From positions 124,001-188,000 of the forward strand of contig JAEHOE010000131.1 in assembly GCA_016858145.1 (NCBI GenBank): a stretch of 64,000 bases of DNA, given 5' to 3'. The position numbers and the translations under genes are program-made. The notes beneath the pieces were generated by a model. That model made no database searches. It worked only from the letters and a program-made list of their open reading frames with translations, and had not been told where the DNA came from. Below are positions 11,678 to 23,411 of this stretch, piece after piece. Position 1 is the first letter of the stretch. Each line of letters opens with the position of its first letter. This DNA is from Edaphochlamys debaryana. Taxonomy: Eukaryota; Chlorophyta; Chlorophyceae; Chlamydomonadales.

Positions 11678-14600
11678 GCGGGTGACGAGCCTCAGGCGTC
11701 TCCGCAGTCTCCGCGGACTTCCCCGCCAGAAGCATGCCTCGTTGGCCTCAAGGTATGCGCATGTTTGCAATGAACCTGGGCAGTCGTGCCTTTGTGTTGT
11801 CCCGCTCGCCGGCGCCCCGACCGGCTGAGCAACTTTTTGGTGCTCGCATCGCAGCTGCACGGCCTCGCGGCTGCGGGCGACACCTCCAGCTGTGGAATGT
11901 TCTTCAGCCGGCTTGTGCTGGCCCGAGGTCACATTTTGGCCGGCGTTTTTGAGGGGATTTTGACCCCGGCGGCTGCCCAGTTCTGCTGCGAGCACATGTG
12001 GGATGCTTTCGCACAAGCGGCGAGCTCGTGGCAGCAAGCTCCAGCAGCGGCAGTGGTGAGACGAGTGAAAATGTGGTGACCCCGGGTCACCGTGTGTTCG
12101 TGCCAGCCCCTGTCAGGGCCCGGTGCTGGAGCGTTAGTCTGCGGCTTGTGAATTAACATTCGAAAACCCTCACTTGCCTCATCCTGTGCTCCCGCTTTTC
12201 CCAAAATCATGTTCCAGCTTCGAGCTCTGGACCGGAGCTTCCTGGCCAGCTCACAGCTGCCGCTGGAGGCTCGCTTGGCCAGCGGATGCTCGGCCACGCT
12301 CGTCCACATCGACCTCAACGCTCGGACGGTGACGGTTGCGACCGTTGGAGCCGGCGGCTGCGTGGGGCTGGGCAGCGGCGGCGCAGACTCGGATCGCGGC
12401 AGCGGCAGCGCCAGCGGCAAGAGCGCTACGGGCAGCGGCTCACCCAGCGGCAGCGGCAGTGCCGCCGGCTCGTCGGGTCAGCTGCAGCAAGTGCGGCGGC
12501 GACGCGGAGGGCTCCTGGGCCGCCGGCGTCGAGGGAGCGGCGCCGCCGGCGTAGTGGCGGCCCTGGAGGTGGCTCCGGGCCGGCCGCACCCCCAGAATCT
12601 GCGGCTGGGCTGGGGCCCCGACGCCCGGCGGCCAGGTCGCGTGGCGACGGTGGAAGTCCCGAGCGAGGACGCCAGGTGGGTGACGAGGGTCTGCACAGAG
12701 CGGCCTGGGCCGCTGCGCGCAGTGGGCTTTCCACCTAGGCGCCACTACTGTGCTCGAGGGCCTGAACCGCGACCCCGCTGACCGCGACCTTGCTCCGCCC
12801 GCCCGCGCCCCTTCCCTTTCCACGTCGCCCTCCTCCAGGCGGGCGTTAGCCTCCCTTGTGGCCCGCATCCAAGCAGCGCTGGCGCCCACGCTCCCCGCTT
12901 CACTCAGCCTAGCCTCGGACGTCTCCTCGTCGCCGGCGGCCTCGCGCGCCTCCGCGACGGCCAGCTCCGGGCCTGGAGCCGCCCAGGCGTCTGCACTGGG
13001 CTTTGGCTGCGCCAAGGATGCCCTGCTGGTGGCGGCATTCAATGCAGCGCAGGTGGCGGCGGGGGCGTCGCCGCAGGGCCGCTTCGCGCCGCCCGGCCGC
13101 CTGCAGTGCAGCTGCGAGGTTCGCGTCTCCACACGCGCCCTGGTCCCCGAGGACGAGTGCCTGGTGGTGCTAGTGGGGAGCGGCGGCGGCAGCGGAGCAG
13201 ACAGCAGCGAGGCGGCTTCCGCCACCACAACCGCGGCCGCGCCGCCGTCGCTGGCGGCCCGGTACGCGCGCCTGAGCGCCGCCAGCACTGGGAGCGCCGC
13301 CAGCGGGGCCCTGGCGGCGGTGACCAGCACGAGGGGCAGCGGCGACGGAGGCGGTGTGGCGGCGGCTCTCAGCGCAGCGGATGCGGTGACGCTGGCAGCG
13401 GCGGTGGCGGCGGCTACGGCCGACGGGGCGACACGGTCGGGCGCCACGACTGCGGTAGGTCTGGGGAGAGCCGCATGCGCCCAACCCTAACGGGGGTTGT
13501 CGAGCCCTGGCCTAACCGGCCCTAGCCTTACCGGCCTTAGCCTTGCCGGCCCTAGCCTTGCCGGCGCTAGCCTTACCGGCCCTAGCCTTACCGGCCCTAG
13601 CCTTGCCGGCGCTAGCCTTACCGGCCCTAGCCTTACCGGCCCTAGCCTTACCGGCCCTAGCCTTACCGGCCCTAGCCTTCTGCAATCTTTTTCGCTGGTG
13701 GCCCCTCTCCGCTGTATCCCGGCCGTGTGCCCTGCTCCTGGCTGAGCCTTCTGTCGTGGCCCGGGCCCCCAACGTCGCCCTTCGCAGAGTACCGCTGAGC
13801 GCTCCTCGGGCAGCACCTGGGGCTCAGGCGCCGCCAGCGGGACCGATCCCGCCTCCGCCGCTAACCGCTCCAACCGCATGGAGGTGCTGTACGACAGCCT
13901 GGCGGCGGCGGAGGACCAGCTGACGGCGGCGGCGGCGCGCTCACTCCGCGCCAGCAGCGGCATCTCGGCCGCTGCCGTCGGCGACGGCCGGGACGCAGGC
14001 GGCGACGGCCTCTGCGCATCCAGTCCAGGGGAAGACGGGGCTCAGGCGGTCGCGGCATACGCACTCGCGGCGGCAACGGCGCGGAGCCGTACGACAACGA
14101 CTGCAACGACGGCGCAGCCCGGCGCTGCCGTGTGCCTTGCGCTCTGGCTGGACTGGGGCCCGCCCGCCGCAGCCGGCACCGGCGGCGCCGTCGCGCTGGC
14201 CGCCGCCGCCGCTGCCCCGGGAGGCACGCTGGCTCAGTCACACCCGGCCATGCCCTCCGTGCTCCGTCGCTGGGACCTGGCCCGAGGCTATTGCCGCTTC
14301 CTCGTGGCTCGGCGGCGGCGGCTGCAGGCGGCGTGGCACACGCTGGCGGCGCAGCTGGCAGCGGCGCCGCCGACGCCGGCGCTGCCGACGCCGGGCGCCG
14401 CCGTCGAGGTCCAACGGACGCCGTCGGGCATGTGGACGCCAATGACGCCTGCGGCGCTGCTGGCGGCGGCGCCAGGCTCCGTCGAGTCTGGCGGCGGCGC
14501 GGCGGCGACGAGTAGCTCGGCGGCGGCGGGCGCGCTCGGGATGCGCACCACGTCCTTCACCAACCGGGCTCCAGTCATGATGGAGTTCGTTGAGTCGGTT

Positions 14601-17600
14601 GCAGAAGATGCTCCTTCCGCCCTTGACGCACGGTTGGGTGTTGGGCGCAGCCAGCCCGACTCGGCATGCGCCTCAGGCACGGGCGCGTCTGTCATGGCGA
14701 ACGCCGCACGCATGGATGAGTCAACGTCGTACTGCCAGACGCCGGGCATTCGCTCGTCCCAGGCGGCGTACGGCAGCGGGCTGCTGGTCCAGCCGCTAGG
14801 CGACGACGAGGACGAGATCGAGCTGGGGGACGCGGAGGAGGTGGCGGCGGTCGCTGCCGCCGCTGCTGCTGCCGCCGCCGCCGCCGCCGGCATGATGGTC
14901 GGCGGCGCCTTGGCCGTGCAGCGCTCAAGCAGGTCAAGCCCTAATCTAGGGCGGCCTGATGCCGCCGCCGCTGCCGCCGCTGCCGCCGCGGTCGTTGGTG
15001 CAGGTTCCGCCGCTGCCGCCGCTGGCCTGGACGACGACGGCGCCGCCAGCTCCGGAGCGCTGGCCCTGAGCCGCGGCTCCGCCGCCGGCGGCGGCATCGA
15101 CTGGTCGCTGGTCATGACGGCGGGAGGCCAGAGCGCCGCCGCTGCCGCCGCCGCCGCCGCGCTGGGGGCGCAGGGCAGCGTCAGCGGCATGTCGGCGCCC
15201 GAGAACTCCGCCGGCCACACGCCCATCCCTTCAGGACCCAACCGGCTGCCGCCTATCAGCACCGGCACCGGCACCGGCGGGGAGCGCGAGCCGCACGGCC
15301 TCTCCATCGGCAGCGTGGCCGCAGCCCACCGCCAGCGGCTGATGCTGGGCAACGCTTCGCCCGGGACCTCGGCCCTGCCGCACTCCCCACACGCGCCAGG
15401 CGTGGGGGCGGTCTTCTTCCCTCGGTCCACCGTGGCCATGCCGTCGGCCGCCGCGATCTCGGCGGGCTCGCTGAACGCGGCCAACGCGGCGGCGGCGATG
15501 GTGGGGGGCCCGCGCAAGGACACGCCGCTGGCGTCGGCGGGGCGAGGCAGCACGGCGTTCGCAGGGGAGGTGCTGCCGCCAGGTGCGTGTGCGTGACTGC
15601 GCGTGCTTCCGTCCCTCGGCTCTTGCCCTGTCACCCGCTGGGCCTGCTGTGTGCTGCGCCGACCTGTCGGTTGCTTCGTCTGGTCTGGCCCTGGTTGCTT
15701 CGTGCTTGCCAGCATGTCATGGTTCCAGCACCGACGTCTGTTTCACCCTGTGCCCGGGCAGGCTCGCGTACGGCGCGAATGTCGGGCGACAGCGATGGCT
15801 CCGAGCCGCTGGACGAGCTGATCTCAGAGGATCTGCCGCAGCTGCGGATCGAATCCACGGCTGAGCTGGCGGCGCTCATGGCCGAGATCGTCATCACGGA
15901 GGACGGCGAGGTCGTACAGACAGGATCGGAGGGCGGCGGGCGCGGGTACGGCGGCGGGCGGCTCGTCCACGCCCACCACCACCACCACGGCAGCGCGGCG
16001 GCCAACCGGCGGCCGCTCAGCCGTCAGGGCAGCAGGGGGTGGCAGCCGCGCCTGGCCATTGTGCGGGAAGACGCCCGCGAGGTGTGTGCGGGGCCTGGGT
16101 ACGGCTCCGGGCTAGGGCACCCAGGCGCTAGGTCTGGCCAGCTGTGGTGCTCTAGTGGTATAGGCTGCAGCTTTGCATGCTGGGGGCTGCAAAGTGGCGA
16201 GGGTCGCAGAGGCAGCTGCTGGGCTGCCGGCTTGGCTCCCCCTCTGCGCCGCATCCCGCTCAGCAGGGCAGAATGCCCCCAGCACCCCAGACAATTCCAG
16301 CTCCCGCGCGCACACCATCGGCCCCGCCCCTCCCTCAACCCCCGCCCCCTCGCCCCGCCCCTCAGGCCAACCCCTCCATGTCCGCCTCCCAGTCCGTCAG
16401 CCAGTCGCAGCTGCTGCCCTCCGACCCGCACCTGCGCTTCCCCGCCATCTCGGAGGAGCGCGCCTCCAGCCAGGGCTCCAACAGCAGCACCACCGTGGAG
16501 CACACGCAGGTGCGGCTTCTGACTTGTGGGGTTCGCTGTGCTCGTTGATTGCGCATGTGCTCAGCACTCGGGTGCGGGCGTGTGGTCGCGTGTGGGCGGT
16601 TGTTGCCCACGACCGAGGGGCAAGGGTTGTGGGCACGACACTGGGGCGGCTATAAGGGCCAGACGTTGGCCGGCTGGTACCGGGCCTTCCAGTAGGGCTA
16701 GCGAAGCGCACAAAGCGTGCAGCCGCAAACGGCGATCCGTCAGGGCTCAGATCCGAACCCTGCTGCTGAGGATGAGAGTACTGCTGCTGCTGCTGCTGCT
16801 GCCGCTGCTCTGGCTCAGCTGGCTTCATACTCATCCTGGCCTGCCCACCCGACCGTGTTTCGCCACCCACAGGGCAGCAGCTCGGAGCGCAGCAGCCCGC
16901 CCAACTCCGGCACCAACCGCCCGGGCCCCGGCACCGGCCTGGGCGAGGGCAGCGGGCAGGGCACGCCCGCCACCGGGAGCGCGGGCACCACCCCGAGCAG
17001 CAGCAGCGAGGAACCGATCGGGGCGGCCGGGGCTGCCAGCGACTTCGAGCCCGCCACATTCGCGCCAGTGGCCGCAGCAGCGGGGGCGCCCGCTGTTGAC
17101 CCCTCCACCTCCGCCACACCAGGGGCAATGGTAGCCGCTGCAGAGGTGCTAGCGCAGGCGCCGGCGCCGTCGGTGACGCCCAGGGACGTCGCGGCCTCCT
17201 CCCCGGTGTCGCCATTCATCTCTGAGCTCGCTTCGCCGCTCACTGGAAGCGCAGCTGCAGCGTTGCTCTCAGGCCGGGAAGGCGAACGCGCCGCGTGTAC
17301 AGGCGTCGCCACCAGCGCACCGCCCACACAGCCGCTGGAGTCGTACGACTCGGCAACCCGGCCTGTCGCGTCCTCCACCGCGCCAGCCAGCGCTGCGCTC
17401 CTGGCGGACGTCCTGCACGACCTCATCCCCTCTCTGGACCGGGAGCGGATGGCGGACGAGGGCCTGCCTCGCGCCAGCATCAGCGGCGTGGTCATCATTG
17501 GGTCCCAGTCCAACACGGCCAGCCCCTCCCGCCCCCGCACCATGTCCCCCGCCATCGCCGGCTCCTCGCCGGCGGTCCGACGGCTCTCACTCTCGGGCAC

Positions 17601-20280
17601 GGCGGCGGCGGCCGCGGCAGGCGCGCGCTGCAGCCCGGGCAGCCCCTCAATGCCACCGCGGCGGTCCTCCCGCGGTGCGTCGGCATCAGTATCTGCGGTT
17701 GCGGTTGCAGCCGGCGTGATCGTCGCCTCCACGCCAGCTGGCATCCGGGTCGGTGGAGGCAGCAACAGCAACAGCGGCAGCGGGGCCGACATGGCCCTCA
17801 CGCCGCCGGCAGCCGCATCGGCCAGGGCGCAGGCTGTGGTTGCGGCAGCCTCCGCTGGCGCTGGCGCTGGTGGAGGGGGTGGCCGCCATGTGCCCAGTCA
17901 TGGGGGCCGCACCAGCGTCCGGTCCCATTCCTCCACGGGCCTTGCCTCGGGTGTCTCGTCCCCATCCAGGGAGTCGGTCATGGGCGCAGGGACCGGTGGC
18001 CGCAGCACTGCTGCAGCGGCAGCGGATGGCATGGGGGACGGCGAGGGGACGCGCTGGCGCGGCCGCGGCCGTGGGAGCCGGGACCGCCCAACGCTCGGCA
18101 TGGTGGGCCGGTCCCAGTCAGCCCTGGTGGCCCGCACCCACCATGCCCTGTACCCTGGACACGCCAACAGCGGGCCCCGAGAGCACACCCACCATGCCCA
18201 CTCCCATCACCACCACCATCAACACGCCCACCCGCATGGCGGCACCGGAGCGGCCATGTCGTCGGGTAGCAGCACTGTTGCCCGGCGCTCGGGCACTGCT
18301 GATGTCACGCCCGCCCCCGCGCTCACTGGTGCCCCCGGCTCCGACGCGGGCACGGCAGGCATGCTGGACCGGTCCTGGTCCGTGGGCTCCACCAGTGGGC
18401 CGCTCTACAGCCTGCTGCACTCGACCCTGTCCAAGAGCTCCATCACCACTGCCACCGCGGTGCCCACGCCCGGGTGCACCTCGACCCAAGGGTCCGGCAT
18501 GCGCCTGCCCATGCTGGGCATCGCCAGCATGTTGAGCGGGCCGCCGCACACGGCAAGCGTTGCGGGCGCCTCGGTGGGAGGCGGCGCGACGAGCCCAACG
18601 CGCGCCAGCCCCAACGACGCCAGCCCCCACCCGGTCAGGGGCACGAGCGCAGCGCTGGCGGGCATCAGCATGAAGTCGCTGCCGCGCACGCTGTCTCCTG
18701 CCACACTGGAGGGCTCAGGTGGCGAGACGGCTCAGGCGTCTGGCGGGCAGCCCCCCGTCGTGGAGGCTGCTTCGGCCGCAGGCGATGCAGCCAACGCCAG
18801 TGGCTCCAGCGGCTCTGTAACGCCTGATGCAGCTGCCGCAGAAGCGCAGCCCATCTTCTCTGCAGGCCTGACACGGCTTGCGGCACCTGCCTCAGCTCCT
18901 CCGCTAACGTCAAGCTCACTGGGGCAGGCTTCACGGCCAGAGCCTGAGCGCCAGCTCCACGCACCCATCCTGGCCATGCCGATGTTGAGCGGCGGTTCTG
19001 CAATGGCCGGCGCCGGCATGGATCCAACGGCGTATGACGAGACGGGCGTTGGCGTGCTGCAACGCACCTCGGACACCCGCTCCGATGCTTCGGCGGCCTG
19101 GAACAGCACCTCGGCCTGGACGCACTCGACGCGGACGACCTCGGCCTTCACGGACACCTTTGGAGGCGTCGGCGGCAGCAGCCGCGTAGGTCGTCTCGGG
19201 TCGGTGAACCCGGGCAGCACAACCAGCAGCGCCCTGGGCCTGCACGCAGGCGGCCACGTGATGAGCCTCAACACGGCAACGCTCCCCACCTACGGCGGGA
19301 CCATTGGTGGAGGCGGCGGCAGTGGCGCGCCCATGGGTGGCGGTCACCAAGGTGCCTCCAGTGCAGCAGGCGGTGCGGCCGGCATGGACACGACGTCAGC
19401 CCTGCTTGGCATGGGCATCGGCCTCCGCCCCGCCTACTCCTCCGTCTCGGGCCTCCTCGTGACGGCTGACGCAGCGGCGACCGGGTCCAACACACAGCTG
19501 CTGGTGCAGCTTGGCGGAGCCCCGCCGTCGTCGTCGCTGTTCAGCCCGCCCTTGGCCCAGCGTGCGTTCGCCACGGGCGGCGGCGGCGGGCCCCAGGTCG
19601 CTGGCAGCGGCGCAGGGGCCGGCTCCAGGCTGAGCCCCACGGCTGCCCAGGCGCAGCAGCTGCGTGAGTCAGTTCTCGCCGGTCGCATCGGCAACCTGCC
19701 GTACGAGCACCCGCCGCGGCAGGCGCTGTCCATGCACCAGCTGCAGCTCGCGCCCGGCTCCGACCCGGCCCACGGGCAGGACGCGTCCGCTGCAGCAGGC
19801 CAGCGCAGCATGATGACAGGCGTCGGTGCCGATGCTGGCATGGTCACGGTCTCGGCCTCGCCCAACACCTCCGGGTCGCAGTTCATGTTCCCGCAGCCGT
19901 TCCTGGGGGCCTCGGGCATGTACGACGCTGGTACGGGCCCAGGCCCGGGCCCGCTCCTGGCGCCCGGGCTTGGCGGCCAGGGGCCCCTGCCGGGCCACGC
20001 AGCGCTCATCCAGCTCCAGGCCGCCGGCACCGACTCGCCCTCATCCAGCAGCAGCGCCCTGCTCCCCGGCCCGCCCCACCTTCCCCATCACCACAGCGCC
20101 TCGCACGCCTCCAACCTCGGCCCGCTGCTCATGCCGGCAGCGTCGGCGTCGTCCGCGGCGGCGGCGGGCCCCGTTGGCTCAGCGCGAGAGGCGGCTGGGA
20201 GCGGCCGCCCTGGGAGCTGGCTCGGGCGGGCGGGGGCGGACAGTGGTGCAGGCACGCACCGCCGGGATGGCCAGGAGTAG
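11678..20280 (+). CDS. Giant protein with degenerate PP2C-type phosphatase domain (5' end unresolved)
   Basis: Exons are 11678-11752, 11855-12055, 12218-12675, 12839-13454, 13788-15582, 15762-16081, 16366-16509 and 16873-20280 (TAG), about 2,338 codons with consistent phase; the start exon was not found. The N-terminal quarter follows PP2C order: ARGHILAGVFEGILTPAAAQF at the VFDGHGG motif, LASGCSATLVHID at SGSTA, VTVATVGAGGCVGLG at the VGDSR position, and VRVSTRALVPEDECLVVLV followed by GSGG where SDGLWD is normally found. The Asp residues that bind Mn/Mg in active PP2C are replaced at each of these points, so I infer a pseudophosphatase. The remaining roughly 1,800 residues are Ala/Ser/Gly-rich with poly-Ala runs, acidic patches (DELISEDLPQLRIES) and two His-rich stretches, and carry no recognised domain. 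A catalytically active but very divergent PP2C is the alternative. Confidence 0.72.
13511..13679. repeat. 15-bp minisatellite filling half of an intron
   Basis: About eleven copies of CCTAGCCTTACCGGC, with T/C-to-G variants, lie inside the intron 13455-13787 of the PP2C-like gene. Variants alternate between CCTTACCGG and CCTTGCCGG, which suggests amplification in blocks. Confidence 0.9.
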
Positions 20281-22244
20281 GGGAGCATGCCATGAAGGGG
20301 CCCTGCCCGGGCGCCCTAAGGTGTGTGTTGCTTTTGTGGTGGGTGGCTCGCTCGGCCTGTGGCCCGCGGCCCATGGGGTCAGACTCCGAGTGCAAGCTGT
20401 CCGGCTGTCCGGTGGTGTGGGTGTCAGTTCTGCCAGCTTGAGCGGCCAGACAACAGTGTTCAACGCAACGACTGAGGACGCCACGGTGATCTGACCCAAG
20501 AGCAAGCACAATGGCAATGTTTCAAGGAGGTGGGACGCTGCTGCAGTATGCGAATAAGCAGCGGCATATAATCTGATCTACGCAGTCGTGGGGTTGAAAG
20601 GTGCCGGGAGAATCTTTCGCGCCTCAGTTTCGATGCAATACTGAGACGATATCGCGGGGTTCATACCATTGTCGGCTCATGTCTCCAGGTTGGACGCAGG
20701 TTAGGCCCTAAGGATGCCCTGGTTCGTTTAAACCAGGGCCGGTGGTTGGGCCTGGATCCCTTCCCCCTACGTTCTCCTAGCCCCCCCCAGCATCGGAGGA
20801 AGTGAGCAGGGTTTTGCCCGCTTGTCCGAATCTGGAGCAGGCATCCGAGCCTTGCAAAACCGCTCAACGGAGCCAGCGGCGCAAAGTGCCGCGGCTTCCT
20901 CGTCTGGGAGCTGCAGTCCGGGCACCGGATGCATTAGCAGTGCCCTGTGACGCGGTTTGTGGAGATTAGATTGCTGAAATGACAAGTCATACAAGCTGGG
21001 TCTTGGTTAACGGGGTATCAGGACTATTTGACTTTGGTGTGCTGTGCGTGGCCAAACGCGCGACATACATGCGCTCGAGACGTAGTGTCTATGCTGCGTG
21101 ATGCGGCCCAACTATGCTCCTGAACTCATGTGCTGGCGGTGCAGGGTTGCCTGCGCTCTTGAGATGTAGGGTTACTGATGTGGTGCGTTCAATAAATATG
21201 CGGTCCCCAAGTCCAAGGGAGGAGACGGCTTACTTTGTTTGGCTTCACCAGGTCGACCTGAGTACGGCGGCGACCAAAGCCCTGCTTAATTCGGATGAGC
21301 TTCGACGTTGTTACCGTGTTGCTGGCAGGCTCGTCTGGGGCTTATGAGTGCGCTTGCGGATCGTGATGCGATGGGGTGTTGTAGGGGATTCATATCCGTG
21401 AGCTGTTGCTACCGGTGCTGGTATGGGTGCTGCATGGCCTATGTGTGGGCTCAAGCGCGCGTGTATGGCAATGCACGCGAAGATATGCTGGCAGGTGTGG
21501 CGTGTGCAGGCGAGAGGGCTCGTCCAGGACCCCAGGTGAGGCCCCCTTACGTCGGGGCCTCTTGTGATCCGGCCCTCGGCGTTTAGGGCACTGATCCCTG
21601 GTGTAGGGGCCCGCAACATGCAACACGGGTGACTGCACCCAAAAGGCAGGGAACCCGGCTGAGAGCTTTACCCCGCGAAGCCGGCAGCACTGGAACTGCC
21701 CAACTGTCAACGGCAGGCCTGGCCCATAGTGTATTGCGGGCCAGTAGTGCGCTGTGTGCTGCTCTTCCTATACCGGGGTACATGGCTCCCTTTCCCTATG
21801 AAGTACGACAAGCCAGGACCGCTACAGACGGCTGGAGGGTTGCAGAGGACAAGCTGATTTAGAGTGTACTGCTGCGTCACCGTTTCTTGGTTGTTGCCCG
21901 CCTGGCGGCGATTCATTTAGATCAGTCGACGGGGACGACTCTAGGCAAGGGGATTGGGGTGCGGGCATGTAAGGTGATACTGGTGAAGGCCACGTGCATT
22001 TCTTGGGCTGGGCAGGGCTGCTGTCTGCAGGGTCAGAACTTAGAAGCGACATGCCTGTGCCAACCGTATATATATGAAGGCAATGCCTGTGGTAGGCGTT
22101 CAAGCGCCTGCACAGACAGGTCTGGACAGCCCAAGAGGCCAGCCCGAGGTTCGTTAGAGCGGCTCAGGACAACCAGCGCTGAGTGAGGATGGGGCGGACC
22201 CGAGAAGCCCGAAAAACTGTGGCCGCGGAGAGATAAAGCAAAAG
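20281..22244. other. Intergenic region with no supported gene
   Basis: It holds the 3' UTR of the PP2C-like gene and sequence of lower GC content than its surroundings. Reading frames are short and have no family resemblance. Nothing else was identified. Confidence 0.5.
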
Positions 22245-22330
22245 CGACCACGGTGGGACTCGAACCCACAATCTTCGCCTACATCCATACTAATCGGAGA
22301 GCGACGCCTGATCCATTAGGCCACGCGGCC
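22245..22330 (-). tRNA. tRNA-Arg (anticodon CCG) with a 13-nt intron
   Basis: The reverse complement folds as a tRNA. The acceptor stem is GGCCGCG/CGTGGTC with two G-U pairs, the D arm is GCC...GGC around TAATGGATCA, and the T arm is GTGGG-TTCGAGT-CCCAC. The anticodon stem TCGCT pairs with GGCGA only if the 13 bases TTAGTATGGATGT after position 37 are removed as a canonical intron. This leaves the loop CT-CCG-AA with anticodon CCG, reading CGG. The B box GGTTCGAGTCC and A box TGGCCTAATGG are intact. A TTTT run directly downstream (22240-22243 on the plus strand) would stop RNA polymerase III. Confidence 0.92.
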
Positions 22331-22548
22331 TGCCGTACACGTCAACGTGTGGAATTTTACTGAATTTGAATCGTAAATTGCCGGCCCGAAAGGAGCGCGC
22401 CAGCGACCCAGTGACATCAGGCACTCGGGGAACGGTTCGCCTCGGGAGGGGCCCGAGCTCTCACCCGGAGCGACCCACTTTCACTAGCACGTCCTTGAGC
22501 CACGCCGCGCTCCATAGACTAGTAGCCTGTAGCCTCTGTGACACGACC

Positions 22549-23411
22549 ATGGCGGCAGCAGCCCTGCGCTCGGGCGCGAGGGCGCTGCTGCGGCCGGCGC
22601 TCGCCCGGCGCAGCCTCCTCACAGTGCGCAGCAGCTTGCCCCTCGCCGCTGCCGCCAGCAGTAGCACCAGCAGCAGCAACAGCAGCAGCACCAGCAGCAA
22701 CCGAAGCTCCTGGTGCTGGCTGCTTGGGGGCGCTGCTGGGCTCGGGCTCGGGCTCGGCGGCCCAGGCGCAGCCCATGCGGGCGGCTTTTCAGAGAGCTGG
22801 GTCCCTGGGTCGGACGCGGAGCTGTCCCCCATTGAGAGGGAGCACCGAGACCTCGCAGCCCGCATTGGTATCATGGTTACCAGGCTCAGTCAGCCGCTGC
22901 CCCCGGAGCACGAGATGGCCGAGCTGGCGGCCGGTGCAGGCATTGAGACTCGGACCAGCCAGAGCCGAGGCACAGTCCGCCTCAACCCGCACCTGCTGCC
23001 AGGGATAGCTGAGGCAGCGGGCTGGTTCGATGTGCCCTACATCGAGACCCGGGCGTCCGATCGGTCCATGATTGCAGCAGCAGCGGAGGTGCTCTCCAAG
23101 GACACCAAGAGGCGGGACCTCCCACTCCCGCCCTGGGCTGTCAAGATCTACGCCGCCATCTCCTCATCTCACTTTGACCTGGTGAGCCCTGAACCACCTT
23201 GTTCCCTGGCAGTGCCCCCCGCCGGTGTAGCTAGGGAGAAGGGAGTTGTGGGACTGCCCCTCATGTGCATGGCCGTACATGGCCGTACATGGACTGGCCC
23301 GCGTGGAAGCGGGCGCGGGATGAAGCGTGGCAGCGCAACAGCAAGGCGGAGCAGCAGTGGTACCGGGGTGGGATGGCCGGCCCGCCCCCGGCACACCTCC
23401 TGCCTCAGTGA
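22549..23411 (+). CDS. Unrecognised protein with predicted organelle-targeting N terminus
   Basis: ATG at 22549 follows a CGACC context and opens a frame to a good donor at 23182 (CTG|GTGAGC), giving about 211 residues. The N terminus is rich in Ala, Arg and Ser with no acidic residues (ALLRPALARRSLLTVRSSL), typical of mitochondrial or plastid transit peptides. A Ser-rich stretch and a hydrophobic Gly-rich segment (LLGGAAGLGLGLGGPGAAHA) follow, possibly a membrane anchor or a second sorting signal. The rest is soluble-looking and not recognised (ETRTSQSRGTVRLNPHLLP; PPWAVKIYAAIS). A plausible last exon ends at TGA 23409-23411 and reads MDWPAWKRARDEAWQRNSK. The only in-phase acceptor for it is a weak one before 23235, so the 3' model is uncertain. 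Confidence 0.5.

Noticed and set aside
13511..13679. Possible repeat peptide from the 15-bp minisatellite (LAGPSLTGPS)
   Set aside because: The repeat lies between a good donor at 13455 and an acceptor at 13787 that restore phase. Translation through it would leave the PP2C-like frame.
14288..15715. 475-codon minus-strand frame opposite the PP2C-like gene
   Set aside because: Same composition effect over poly-Ala coding. The plus-strand exon 13788-15582 joins in phase on both sides.
21114..21586. Frames at 21114-21586 as a small gene
   Set aside because: No codon bias typical of the neighbouring genes, no splice sites and no recognisable motif.
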